In this document: piece by piece, positions 48,986-57,116 of the stretch | Position numbering within the stretch: the first letter of the stretch is position 1 | Layout: each line of letters starts with the position of its first letter | NCBI GenBank assembly: GCA_021738725.1 | Contig: JAIPBE010000001.1 | Span: 186,001-250,000 of the forward strand | From: Saprospiraceae bacterium | Lineage (GTDB): Bacteria; Bacteroidota; Bacteroidia; Chitinophagales; Saprospiraceae | Direction of reading: 5' to 3' | Length of the DNA stretch: 64,000 nucleotides | The notes under the pieces: model-generated | Told to the model about the DNA's origin: nothing | The model's database searches: none | Seen by the model: only the letters and a program-made list of their open reading frames with translations | Program-made: the position numbers and the translations under genes

Positions 48986-50341
48986 ATGAAGAAGTTGGCG
49001 CTCCATTGGAAAATATTACTGGGAATCGTTGTGGGAATCCTGGTCGGCGTCTTCCTCCCTTATTTTCAAGGCTTTCGTGTTGGTGATCTTTTTTCCATTC
49101 CTGATGGGAAGACACTCGTGATCGATTGGGTCAAACCGTTTGGAACCATATTTATTAATCTCCTGAAATTGATCGCGATCCCCCTGATCATTACATCACT
49201 GATTACGGGTGTTGCTGCATTGAAAGATATCAGCAAGTTCAGTCGGATTGGTATCCGGACCATCGGGTTGTATCTTTTCACGACTGTAGTTGCCACCTCA
49301 TTGGGGTTGCTGATCGTGAATCTGATCAAGCCATCCAGATCACTGAGTGCCGATACAAAAGAGGAGCTGCTTGCCTTGTATTCTACAGATGCGAGCGGGA
49401 AGATCGAGGCGGCTTTCCAGGCAAAAGAAACAGGTCCATTGCAACCTCTGATCGACATCGTACCGGGAAATATTTTTGAAGCACTGAGCCAAAACGGCAA
49501 CATGCTGCAAGTTATTTTCTTTGTCATATTCCTGGGGATCGGTCTGATACTGATCAAGGAAGAGGATGCAAAACCGGTGGTATCCTTCTTTCATTCCATG
49601 AATGAGGTCATTATGAAATTGGTAGACCTGATCATGTTATCGGCTCCGATCGGCGTGCTCGCCTTGATGGCGTCTCTGGTGGTGGAATCACCCAACATGG
49701 AGTTGTTTCGAGCGCTTATCATGTATTCCTTTACCGTGGCCCTGGGCCTTATGATCCTCATTTTTGGCTTCTACCCTCTTCTGGTGAGAATATTTACAAA
49801 ACGCAGTTATTCCTCTTTCCTGAAGGGTATTGCACCAGCGCAATTATTGGCATTCTCTACCAGCTCCAGTGCAGCGACCCTTCCTGTGACCATGGAACGG
49901 GTCCAGGAACATCTTGGAGTGGATGAGGAAGTAGCCAGTTTTGTGCTTCCGGTCGGTGCGACGATCAATATGGATGGTACCAGTTTGTACCAGGCAGTGG
50001 CGGCGATCTTCATTGCGAACACGCTGGGTATGGAATTGACCTTTGGCCAACAATTGACGGTGATCATGACGGCTACGCTGGCATCGATCGGCTCCGCAGC
50101 CGTTCCCGGGGCGGGAATGGTTATGCTCGTCATTGTTTTAAGTGCGATCGGGGTACCAGAAGCTGGCCTGGCACTTATCTTTGCAGTTGACCGTCCATTG
50201 GATATGATCCGAACAGTAGCTAATGTGACGAGCGATTCGGCAGTGGCAATGATCGTTGGAAAATCTCTAGGCATGTTGCATGAGCCTATTGAGAAGAAAT
50301 GGGATGACCACTACCATCATGATGAAACCTCAGGTTCATGA
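48986..50341 (+). CDS. Dicarboxylate/amino acid:cation symporter (DAACS)
   Basis: 451-residue membrane transporter of the GltP/DctA family. Around eight membrane helices, the Ser-rich loop FSTSSSAATLPVTM and the NMDGTSLYQAVAAIFIAN motif with the substrate-binding Asp are present. It probably takes up glutamate, aspartate or C4-dicarboxylates with Na+ or H+. The start is uncertain: ATG 48935 overlaps the mnmD stop by one base, but ATG 48986 gives the family's normal N-terminus and a TATCTTCC sequence lies between. The stop overlaps the next gene by 4 bases. Confidence 0.93.
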   Translation: MKKLALHWKILLGIVVGILVGVFLPYFQGFRVGDLFSIPDGKTLVIDWVKPFGTIFINLLKLIAIPLIITSLITGVAALKDISKFSRIGIRTIGLYLFTTVVATSLGLLIVNLIKPSRSLSADTKEELLALYSTDASGKIEAAFQAKETGPLQPLIDIVPGNIFEALSQNGNMLQVIFFVIFLGIGLILIKEEDAKPVVSFFHSMNEVIMKLVDLIMLSAPIGVLALMASLVVESPNMELFRALIMYSFTVALGLMILIFGFYPLLVRIFTKRSYSSFLKGIAPAQLLAFSTSSSAATLPVTMERVQEHLGVDEEVASFVLPVGATINMDGTSLYQAVAAIFIANTLGMELTFGQQLTVIMTATLASIGSAAVPGAGMVMLVIVLSAIGVPEAGLALIFAVDRPLDMIRTVANVTSDSAVAMIVGKSLGMLHEPIEKKWDDHYHHDETSGS

Positions 50342-52962
50342 ATTTAGTTTCTCTTGCAATGACAAAACGTACCTCCCTTATTCTGCTGTCTATCAGCCTG
50401 TTGACGGTAGCTTTAGCTTTCCAGTTGCAATGGCATACAGATGCTTCCACTGATCTTCCAGTTCCAACGGATGGCGTGACAAGGGTCCGTCATGAGGGTG
50501 AAACCGGTCATGAACAAGCCAAGCGGGAGGCGTGGTTTGCTTTGATGCACCAGACAGCACCAGGCGTTGACTGGAGAAGTTTGGAATATCAGAATCAGCA
50601 GATGCTGGCCCAACATCGTAAACAGGCCCGACTCCTTCGTGGCTCAGGAGATCAGGAAATCCTGGCCGATGGCCACCTGATCGGAAAGTGGAATGAGCGA
50701 GGGAGTAAGAATCAGGCGGGATCTGTACAGGCGACAGCTTTTGATCCAGAAACCGAAGAGATCTGGGTGATCTCAGCAGGCGGAACCTTATTCAAAGGCG
50801 CATTGGATGGATCCAAATGGGAGGTTGTCAACCAGGACTATAAGATGAGCGGGGATATCCTGCAGTTCATCAAGACAGATACAGGACGCAGGTTGATGGC
50901 CATTATCAATAAGGTCTTCCACTATTCAGATGATGATGGTAAAACCTGGACAGCATCGAAAGGCCTGAATACCTATGACAGCAACTGGGGCGGAAGGCGA
51001 AATCCCATCGTTTTGAACGATTCATTGCAAACGATCTACTATCTGGTGGAAGAGTGGCTGCCTGGTCCCTGGAAAGATGATGTCGGCATCTATCGATCCA
51101 CTGACCATGGTGTCAACTTTGAAAAGGTCATTTCCTTTAATGATCCGGATCTGGACAAATACTGTTTGACCCGGATCAAAGGCGCCAACACGGTTGCCAT
51201 GTTGAAAAAGGCAGACACAAAAATCACCGAACTGTATCATTTGGATCCGGCTACGGGGATTCCTCAGCTGGTTGGAAAAACAACCAAGCTTGGCCTTGGA
51301 CCGGAGCGCGCCAACCTTGAAGCGTTGCATGTCGATACGGTGACCACCTATTATATGTACTCATTCAATAATGACCTGTTTGTTTCTACAGATCACGGCA
51401 TGAATTGGACATATATCTCATCTTTTGAGAAGAATCCCTGGGGTGTGGGTCTTTTCGTCAGTGAGGCCAATCCCTATTTTATGATGATGGGTGAGGTAGA
51501 ATGCCATCGCAGTATTGATGGTGGCCAAAGTTGGCAGGTTTTCAGTAAGTGGTGGGAGTACTACGATGATGTCAATGGCAAAATGCATGCAGATATGATG
51601 TATTTCGCTGAATACAAAAAGAAAGATGGCACACCATTCTTTTTGATCAGTAATCATGGTGGTTTGAATGTCACATACGATGGCGCTACGTTTGATAATC
51701 TTGGACTGGACGGTCTGAACGTGGGTCAATTTTATGATGTCGTCACAGACCCTGTAGACGAGCTATATATCTATGCAGGATCCCAGGATCAGGGGTTCCA
51801 AAGAGGTCTTGATCTTTGGGAAGGAGATGTCCTGGATTTTGATCAGGCCATTTCCGGAGACTATGGTCATATGGTATTTACTGGATTTGGTCAACATCTG
51901 TGGATGGTCTATCCCGGTGGATGGGTTTCTTATTGGGATTATCCTGTCAGTGGCGGTGTGACAGCCGGTTATACCCTGGAATCGGATAATGAGAGTGTCT
52001 GGATTCCGCCTTTGGTGGCAGATCCTGACCCGTCCAGGAATGTCGTCTACATGGCCGGAGGAGCTTTGGATGGTGGTAAGGGCTCCTATATCCTGCGACT
52101 GGAAGTGGTCAATTTTGAGATCCAGACCGAACAGCTACCATTTGACTTCAAAGCGTATTCAAACGGTGAGGTTAGTGTGCTGGCGTTCTCGCCATTTGAT
52201 CCGAATGTGATGTATGCAGCGACGACGAACGGTTATTTTTTCACCTCTCATGATAAAGGACAAACCTGGGAACAAAGTCTGAGCACTGTTCCTGGAGGTC
52301 AATACCTGTATGGTGCAGCGATCCTGCCGTCAAAAACGGATACAGGTACGATCTATTTCGGCGGGTCAGGCTACAGTGGACCGGCCATGCTGATTTCAGA
52401 AGACGGAGGAATGAGTTTCACGTCGATGAATGAAGGACTGCCCCCTACCCTAGTTCTGGACCTTGCATCCAATGATGATGAAAGTCTCCTTTTTGCGGCG
52501 ACCGAAACAGGACCCTATGTGTTTGTCAAATCCGAGCAGAAGTGGCATGCCATGATGGGTGCCGCTGCACCAGTTCAGACCTATTGGAGCGTAGAATTTC
52601 TGCCTCTCCAGCAGACCGTGCGATTTGGTACATACGGTCGGGGTGTTTGGGACTTTGTGATCGAAGATGTCGTTCCCATTGCAGAACAGTCACCACAGAG
52701 CCATCTGACTCCTCTTCGGATCAGTCCGAATCCCGTTTACGGGAATGAAATCAAGGTGGCGATGGCACATTTGTCAATGGCTACTGTCCAATGGCAGATC
52801 ATGGATCTTTCCGGTCGGATCATATCCCGGGGTAATCAGGCGGCCGGCAATGGACAGGATTTGATTGTATCCTTACCCTCGTTCCTGTCAGCGGGATGTT
52901 ATGTCTTAAAAACAGAACAGAGGGGGCAGATTCGAGCGGGGAAGTGGATAAAAATGGAATAA
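50338..52962 (+). CDS. T9SS-sorted beta-propeller (sortilin/BNR-like) protein
   Basis: 874-residue exported protein. A hydrophobic signal lies near residues 8-28. The central ~700 residues contain repeated sortilin/VPS10 or BNR-type propeller units with Asp-box forms such as HYSDDDGKTWTA, SIDGGQSWQVFS, TSHDKGQTWEQSL and SEDGGMSFTSM. The last ~80 residues are a type A sorting domain (LRISPNPVYG, IMDLSGRIISRG, ending GKWIKME), so it should be exported by the T9SS. Role probably in surface binding or glycan hydrolysis, unproven. It starts 4 bases inside the symporter gene; ATG 50359 is an alternative. Confidence 0.85.
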   Translation: MNLVSLAMTKRTSLILLSISLLTVALAFQLQWHTDASTDLPVPTDGVTRVRHEGETGHEQAKREAWFALMHQTAPGVDWRSLEYQNQQMLAQHRKQARLLRGSGDQEILADGHLIGKWNERGSKNQAGSVQATAFDPETEEIWVISAGGTLFKGALDGSKWEVVNQDYKMSGDILQFIKTDTGRRLMAIINKVFHYSDDDGKTWTASKGLNTYDSNWGGRRNPIVLNDSLQTIYYLVEEWLPGPWKDDVGIYRSTDHGVNFEKVISFNDPDLDKYCLTRIKGANTVAMLKKADTKITELYHLDPATGIPQLVGKTTKLGLGPERANLEALHVDTVTTYYMYSFNNDLFVSTDHGMNWTYISSFEKNPWGVGLFVSEANPYFMMMGEVECHRSIDGGQSWQVFSKWWEYYDDVNGKMHADMMYFAEYKKKDGTPFFLISNHGGLNVTYDGATFDNLGLDGLNVGQFYDVVTDPVDELYIYAGSQDQGFQRGLDLWEGDVLDFDQAISGDYGHMVFTGFGQHLWMVYPGGWVSYWDYPVSGGVTAGYTLESDNESVWIPPLVADPDPSRNVVYMAGGALDGGKGSYILRLEVVNFEIQTEQLPFDFKAYSNGEVSVLAFSPFDPNVMYAATTNGYFFTSHDKGQTWEQSLSTVPGGQYLYGAAILPSKTDTGTIYFGGSGYSGPAMLISEDGGMSFTSMNEGLPPTLVLDLASNDDESLLFAATETGPYVFVKSEQKWHAMMGAAAPVQTYWSVEFLPLQQTVRFGTYGRGVWDFVIEDVVPIAEQSPQSHLTPLRISPNPVYGNEIKVAMAHLSMATVQWQIMDLSGRIISRGNQAAGNGQDLIVSLPSFLSAGCYVLKTEQRGQIRAGKWIKME

Positions 52963-53006
52963 ACCCGATCAAAGGCTTGTTTCAGTTTGATGTCTATTGA
53001 AGCAGA

Positions 53007-53462
53007 TCAGGTGATCAAGAGTTTGGACATGGCAGCATGCTGTATCCCAACTTCTGTAAAGGGTTCTGAGCTGATGACATACCCGAGATCCAGATAGAAT
53101 GGTATAGCCGTTTCTCTAGCATGCAGACAGAATTGCCTGATATTCATTTTGACGGCAAGTGCTTCCGAAGTTTTCACAAGTCTTTTCCCAATTCCCTGGC
53201 CTTGAAATGATTGGCACACGGCAACCTGCCTCATTTTCCAGGTGGCATCCTGCACGGGTTTTAGTACCAGGCATCCCAGGAGTTGATCCAACCCGTTGAA
53301 ATATCCCAGATGGTAGGAGTCCCATTCGGTCTGTAGATCCGCCATGTCAAAAGCAAGGTTCAGAGGGGCCCGGAGAATGTCGTGACGCAAGGCAATGCTC
53401 TCATCATAAGACGGGCTGGCAAAATCAAAGAGAGACAGGTAATCGTAGTCCTTAGTCAGCAT
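53007..53462 (-). CDS. GNAT-family N-acetyltransferase
   Basis: 151-residue GNAT protein. MRQVAVCQSFQGQGIGKRLV is the acetyl-CoA pyrophosphate-binding motif A (Q-x-x-G-x-G), followed by FCLHARETAIPFYLDLGY as motif B. The start at ATG 53462 overlaps the HMG-CoA lyase stop by 11 bases. The acceptor substrate is unknown. Convergent with the T9SS propeller gene, 44 bases apart. Confidence 0.85.
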   Translation of the reverse strand: MLTKDYDYLSLFDFASPSYDESIALRHDILRAPLNLAFDMADLQTEWDSYHLGYFNGLDQLLGCLVLKPVQDATWKMRQVAVCQSFQGQGIGKRLVKTSEALAVKMNIRQFCLHARETAIPFYLDLGYVISSEPFTEVGIQHAAMSKLLIT

Positions 53463-54330
53463 GTGGAAATACAGAGGAGACCATTGACAAGGCATTGTTC
53501 AGACGATCCAATTGGATCAATGGTGTAGCATTCAACGATTGAAAATATTGCACCATGTTCTCCATTGGCATATTGCCAGTCAGTTCTTCCCGGGCCATCG
53601 GGCATCCGCCATATCCCTTCAAAGCACCGTCAAATCGACGGCAACCACTTTGGTAGGCAGCCTGAACTTTCTCCTGCCAGGTGGTCGGCGTGGTATGGAG
53701 GTGGGCACCGAATTCGATCTGGGGCAAAGCGGGGATCAGCGACTCAAAGAGGTAGTGGATATTGTCCGGGCTGGAAACACCTATTGTATCACTCAAAGAG
53801 AATATCCGGACGCCCATATCCATCAGTTTATAGACCCATTGCAAGACGATGTCCACATTCCATGGGTCACCATATGGATTGCCAAACCCCATAGAGATAT
53901 ATATGACGACCTCCTTGTTGGAGGTATCCGCTATTTCCAGAATATCGCTCACCCGGGTCAGGGACTCTTCGATGGTGGCGTTCGTATTTCGCAATTGGAA
54001 GGTCTCTGAAATACTGAATGGATAGCCGAGGTAGTCGATCTGGGGATGAACCGCTGCATCATTGGCCCCACGGACGTTTGCTATGATCGCCAACAGCTTT
54101 GTCTGCGTCGTGGTGAGGTCCAGACCCTCCAGTACTTCTGCTGTATCAGCCATTTGCGGGATGGCTTTCGGCGAAACAAAGCTTCCAAAATCCAATGTGT
54201 CAAATCCAACCGCCAGGAGTGATTGGAGATATTCAATTTTAGTACGGGTTGGAATGAACGGAGACAAACCCTGCATGGCGTCACGCGGGCATTCGATCAG
54301 TTTGACATGCTGTTTGGATGGTTCACTCAT
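53452..54330 (-). CDS. Hydroxymethylglutaryl-CoA lyase
   Basis: 292-residue DRE-TIM metallolyase that cleaves HMG-CoA to acetoacetate and acetyl-CoA in leucine degradation. IECPRDAMQGL near residue 13, TLDFGSFVSPKAIPQMADT, FSLSDTIGVSSPDNI, FGAHLHTTP with the metal His pair and DGALKGYGGCPMA with the catalytic Cys are all seen. The ATG at 54330 is chosen; the longer frame lacks the family start. Citramalate or isopropylmalate synthases are excluded by the GGCPMA loop. Followed by the GNAT gene. Confidence 0.9.
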   Translation of the reverse strand: MSEPSKQHVKLIECPRDAMQGLSPFIPTRTKIEYLQSLLAVGFDTLDFGSFVSPKAIPQMADTAEVLEGLDLTTTQTKLLAIIANVRGANDAAVHPQIDYLGYPFSISETFQLRNTNATIEESLTRVSDILEIADTSNKEVVIYISMGFGNPYGDPWNVDIVLQWVYKLMDMGVRIFSLSDTIGVSSPDNIHYLFESLIPALPQIEFGAHLHTTPTTWQEKVQAAYQSGCRRFDGALKGYGGCPMAREELTGNMPMENMVQYFQSLNATPLIQLDRLNNALSMVSSVFPHAD

Positions 54331-54455
54331 ATTTCTTCCAGAAAAGCTAAAGGTAATGCCGAATGTGGGGCTTCCCAAATACCAATAGAATTCTTCATTT
54401 ACCTCTGGTTCACCGTCTCGTTCTTTATCTTGGAGCCTGGGTTAAAAAACAGAAT

Positions 54456-54665
54456 ATGAGACAGAAAGGTTGGCTTACAGTGATTGGTTTTGTCATGTTC
54501 CTTTTCGGATTTCTGTCCATTGTTTTGAGCATGGTTGGTGTTCAATTACAGTTTATGGTATGGCTGGATCATTTTGGCCGTGGATGGGGGTTTCTGGCCC
54601 GGCTCATTCTTTTGATGGCCGGTCTGCTGATCGTGATCAGTGACCGATCGGGCCCGGTGGATTAA
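54456..54665 (+). CDS. Small two-helix membrane protein (69 residues)
   Basis: 69-residue protein from ATG 54456 with two hydrophobic helices (about 6-30 and 43-62) joined by a short loop DHFGRGWGF, and a short tail ending RSGPVD. Such 70-residue two-TM proteins are common in Bacteroidota and mostly uncharacterised. TATCTTGG at 54427-54434 is one base off the -7 consensus. It precedes coaD by 53 bases and may share its transcript. Function unknown. Confidence 0.6.
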   Translation: MRQKGWLTVIGFVMFLFGFLSIVLSMVGVQLQFMVWLDHFGRGWGFLARLILLMAGLLIVISDRSGPVD

Positions 54666-54718
54666 ACATGGTAGCAGTACCAAGGTTGGAAGTTGGCAAT
54701 CTTCCTTACATTCGAAAT

Positions 54719-55210
54719 ATGAAGATCATTGTATTTCCTGGTTCATTCGACCCGATCACAACCGGACATGTCGATATCGTAGAGAGAGCATTACCCCTGT
54801 TCGACAAGATCATTATCGGTGTGGGCGTCAATTCCCAGAAAAAAACCTTGTTCGATCTGGATCGGAGGTTACAATGGTTACATGAAGTTTTCAAGAAGCA
54901 GGATAAGGTGGAGATCGCCAGTTTTGAAAATCTGACAGCCCATTTCTGTAAAAAAGTGGAAGCCGGATACCTGTTGCGTGGTTTGAGAAATGCCTCGGAT
55001 TTTGATTATGAAAAGACAATCTCACAGTTGAATAGTATCGTTGGAGACGGGCTGGACACCGTATTTCTCATCAGTCGACCCGAGTTTTCCCATATCTCCT
55101 CCACGATTGTGCGCGAGATCATCAAAGGGGGTGGTGACGCGTCGCCGTTCATTCCCCAGGCCCTCCATATCCCGGTAAAGACATATGTGGAGACCCATCA
55201 CAGTCAATAA
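54719..55210 (+). CDS. coaD: Pantetheine-phosphate adenylyltransferase
   Basis: 163-residue CoaD, the fourth step of CoA synthesis, transferring AMP from ATP to 4'-phosphopantetheine. The nucleotidyltransferase signature is FPGSFDPITTGHVDIVERA with the TxGH motif, then LLRGLRNASDFDYE and the C-terminal ISSTIVREI motif. The ATG at 54719 starts the standard MKIIVFPGSFDP; the longer version has unconserved residues. Length normal. Confidence 0.96.
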   Translation: MKIIVFPGSFDPITTGHVDIVERALPLFDKIIIGVGVNSQKKTLFDLDRRLQWLHEVFKKQDKVEIASFENLTAHFCKKVEAGYLLRGLRNASDFDYEKTISQLNSIVGDGLDTVFLISRPEFSHISSTIVREIIKGGGDASPFIPQALHIPVKTYVETHHSQ

Positions 55211-55254
55211 GGCTGGAAAGAGGCTGTTTTAGGAAAGAGAAGGTTGTGGAATTC

Positions 55255-55285
55255 CTTGCCACACCTCCAGTCTTTGCTACCTTTG
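55255..55285 (+). promoter_or_regulatory. pruA promoter
   Basis: CTTG (55255-55258), 19 bases, TACCTTTG (55278-55285) agree with the Bacteroidota consensus. The pruA ATG follows 19 bases later. Confidence 0.75.
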
Positions 55286-55304
55286 CACCAAAATAAAACG
55301 GATC

Positions 55305-56933
55305 ATGTCGAATGCTTTTTTCCAGGTTCCACCAGCGGTGAACGAGCCGGTATTGAATTATGCTCCGGGATCGCCGGAGCGCTCATCCCTGCAGTCTATG
55401 CTGAAAAAGCTGAAATCGGAGCAGGCAGATATTCCAATGATCATTAATGGCAAAGCCGTCAGGACCGGTACAACCAAGACGATCCATCCACCGCATGAAT
55501 TGTCCCATACGCTGGGTGTATTCCATAAGGGTGGCGCGGAACATGTCCAACAAGCCATTGATGCTGCTATGGCAGCGAAGGAATTATGGGAAATGCTGGA
55601 TTGGCAGGATCGAGCAGCGATCTTCCTGAAAGCGGCTGACCTTCTGGCTGGTCCTTTTCGGGATAAGATGAATGCCGCCACGATGCTTTGCCAATCAAAG
55701 AATGCTTTTCAGGCAGAGATTGATGCAGTTGCCGAATTGTGTGACTTTTTCCGATTCAATGTGGAGTACATGACGGATATGTACAGGCAACAGCCCATCA
55801 GTGCCCCCACGATCTGGAACCGGCTTGAATATCGTCCATTAGAAGGTTTTGTCTTTGCGTTGACACCGTTCAACTTTACATCCATCGCTGGTAATCTGCC
55901 CTCTGCTCCGGCTTTGATGGGCAATACTGTGGTGTGGAAAGTGGCCGAAACGCAGGTCTATTCAGCGGCGGTGATCATGGAAATCCTGATGGAGGCTGGC
56001 TTGCCAGCAGGTGTCATCAACCTTGTCTTTGTGGACGGACCCATTGCTGGCGAAGTGATCTTTAACCATGCGGACTTTGCCGGTTTGCATTTTACCGGAA
56101 GTACGGGTGTTTTTCAAAAGATGTGGAACATCATCGGCGCCAATATCCACAAGTACCGCTCCTACCCTCGTGTAGTCGGTGAAACTGGCGGAAAAGATTT
56201 TGTCGTTGCACACGGTACGGCCGACCCGAAAGCAGTAGCCACTGCATTGACTCGAGGTGCATTTGAATTCCAGGGCCAGAAATGCTCCGCGGCATCTCGC
56301 GCCTATATCGCTGGAAGCATCTGGCAGGAGGTCAAAGAAAATCTGGTAGCGGATATTCGATCGTTTCAAATGGGCAGTCCGGAAGATTTTGGCAATTTCA
56401 TCAATGCGGTAATCGATGAAAAGGCTTTTGACAAGATTTCCGGATACATCGCTGCAGCAAAGACATCAAAAGATGTGGAGATCATTACAGGCGGTGGATT
56501 TGACAAATCGAAAGGATATTTTATCGAACCTACAGTGATCGTCACCAAGGATCCGGATTATGTGACGATGTGTGAGGAGCTGTTCGGCCCGGTTTTAACC
56601 ATCTATGTGTTCGATGATGATCAGTATGATCAAGTCTTGCACAAACTGGATACGACCTCTCCATATGCGTTGACTGGCGCCATCTTTTCAAAGGATCGTG
56701 AGGTGATCCGGCAGACAACGCATGCATTGCGTCACAATGCCGGCAATTTTTACATCAATGACAAACCGACAGGTGCTGTTGTGGGCCAGCAGCCTTTTGG
56801 CGGGGCTCGTGGAAGTGGGACAAATGACAAGGCGGGATCTATTCTCAATCTATATCGATGGGTCTCAGCCAGAACAATCAAGGAGACGTTCGTATCAGCG
56901 ACGGACTATCGTTACCCGTTTCTTGAGAAATGA
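55305..56933 (+). CDS. pruA: 1-pyrroline-5-carboxylate (L-glutamate gamma-semialdehyde) dehydrogenase
   Basis: 542-residue aldehyde dehydrogenase that makes glutamate from P5C in proline breakdown. The active Cys lies in EFQGQKCSAASRAYIA, the general-base Glu in VVGETGGKDFVVAH, and ALTPFNFTSIAGNLP and QQPFGGARGSGTNDKAG are P5CDH-specific forms. Length fits the eukaryotic-like and Bacteroidota PruA type without a proline dehydrogenase domain. It has its own promoter and ends convergently ahead of two hairpins. Confidence 0.96.
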   Translation: MSNAFFQVPPAVNEPVLNYAPGSPERSSLQSMLKKLKSEQADIPMIINGKAVRTGTTKTIHPPHELSHTLGVFHKGGAEHVQQAIDAAMAAKELWEMLDWQDRAAIFLKAADLLAGPFRDKMNAATMLCQSKNAFQAEIDAVAELCDFFRFNVEYMTDMYRQQPISAPTIWNRLEYRPLEGFVFALTPFNFTSIAGNLPSAPALMGNTVVWKVAETQVYSAAVIMEILMEAGLPAGVINLVFVDGPIAGEVIFNHADFAGLHFTGSTGVFQKMWNIIGANIHKYRSYPRVVGETGGKDFVVAHGTADPKAVATALTRGAFEFQGQKCSAASRAYIAGSIWQEVKENLVADIRSFQMGSPEDFGNFINAVIDEKAFDKISGYIAAAKTSKDVEIITGGGFDKSKGYFIEPTVIVTKDPDYVTMCEELFGPVLTIYVFDDDQYDQVLHKLDTTSPYALTGAIFSKDREVIRQTTHALRHNAGNFYINDKPTGAVVGQQPFGGARGSGTNDKAGSILNLYRWVSARTIKETFVSATDYRYPFLEK

Positions 56934-56976
56934 TCATGTCTGTTGAACCTGGAGACTCGAATTGAGCCTGATAGAT

Positions 56977-57015
56977 AAAGAAAAGGGGCCGACATCGGAT
57001 AGATATCGGCCCCTT
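56977..57015 (-). terminator. Distal hairpin downstream of the dockerin-like cargo gene
   Basis: A stem AAGGGGCCGA/TCGGCCCCTT (56983-56992 and 57006-57015), extended by three inner pairs, is followed on the minus strand by TTTTCTTTAT. It acts as a terminator for minus-strand transcription; on the plus strand no T-run follows. Confidence 0.72.
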
Positions 57016-57040
57016 CTCGTATAGGGATATGATCATTGTA

Positions 57041-57084
57041 AATAAAAAGAGCCTGCAAACAGTCCGTCTTTTGCCGCAGGCCCT
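57041..57084 (-). terminator. Proximal terminator of the dockerin-like cargo gene
   Basis: On the minus strand AGGGCCTGC (57084-57076) pairs with GCAGGCTCT (57056-57048, one G-U pair) across a 19-base loop and runs into TTTTTATT. It lies 33 bases past the stop codon. Confidence 0.75.
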
Positions 57085-57116
57085 TCAATATATGGAATTA
57101 GAATTCCCGAATTGGT

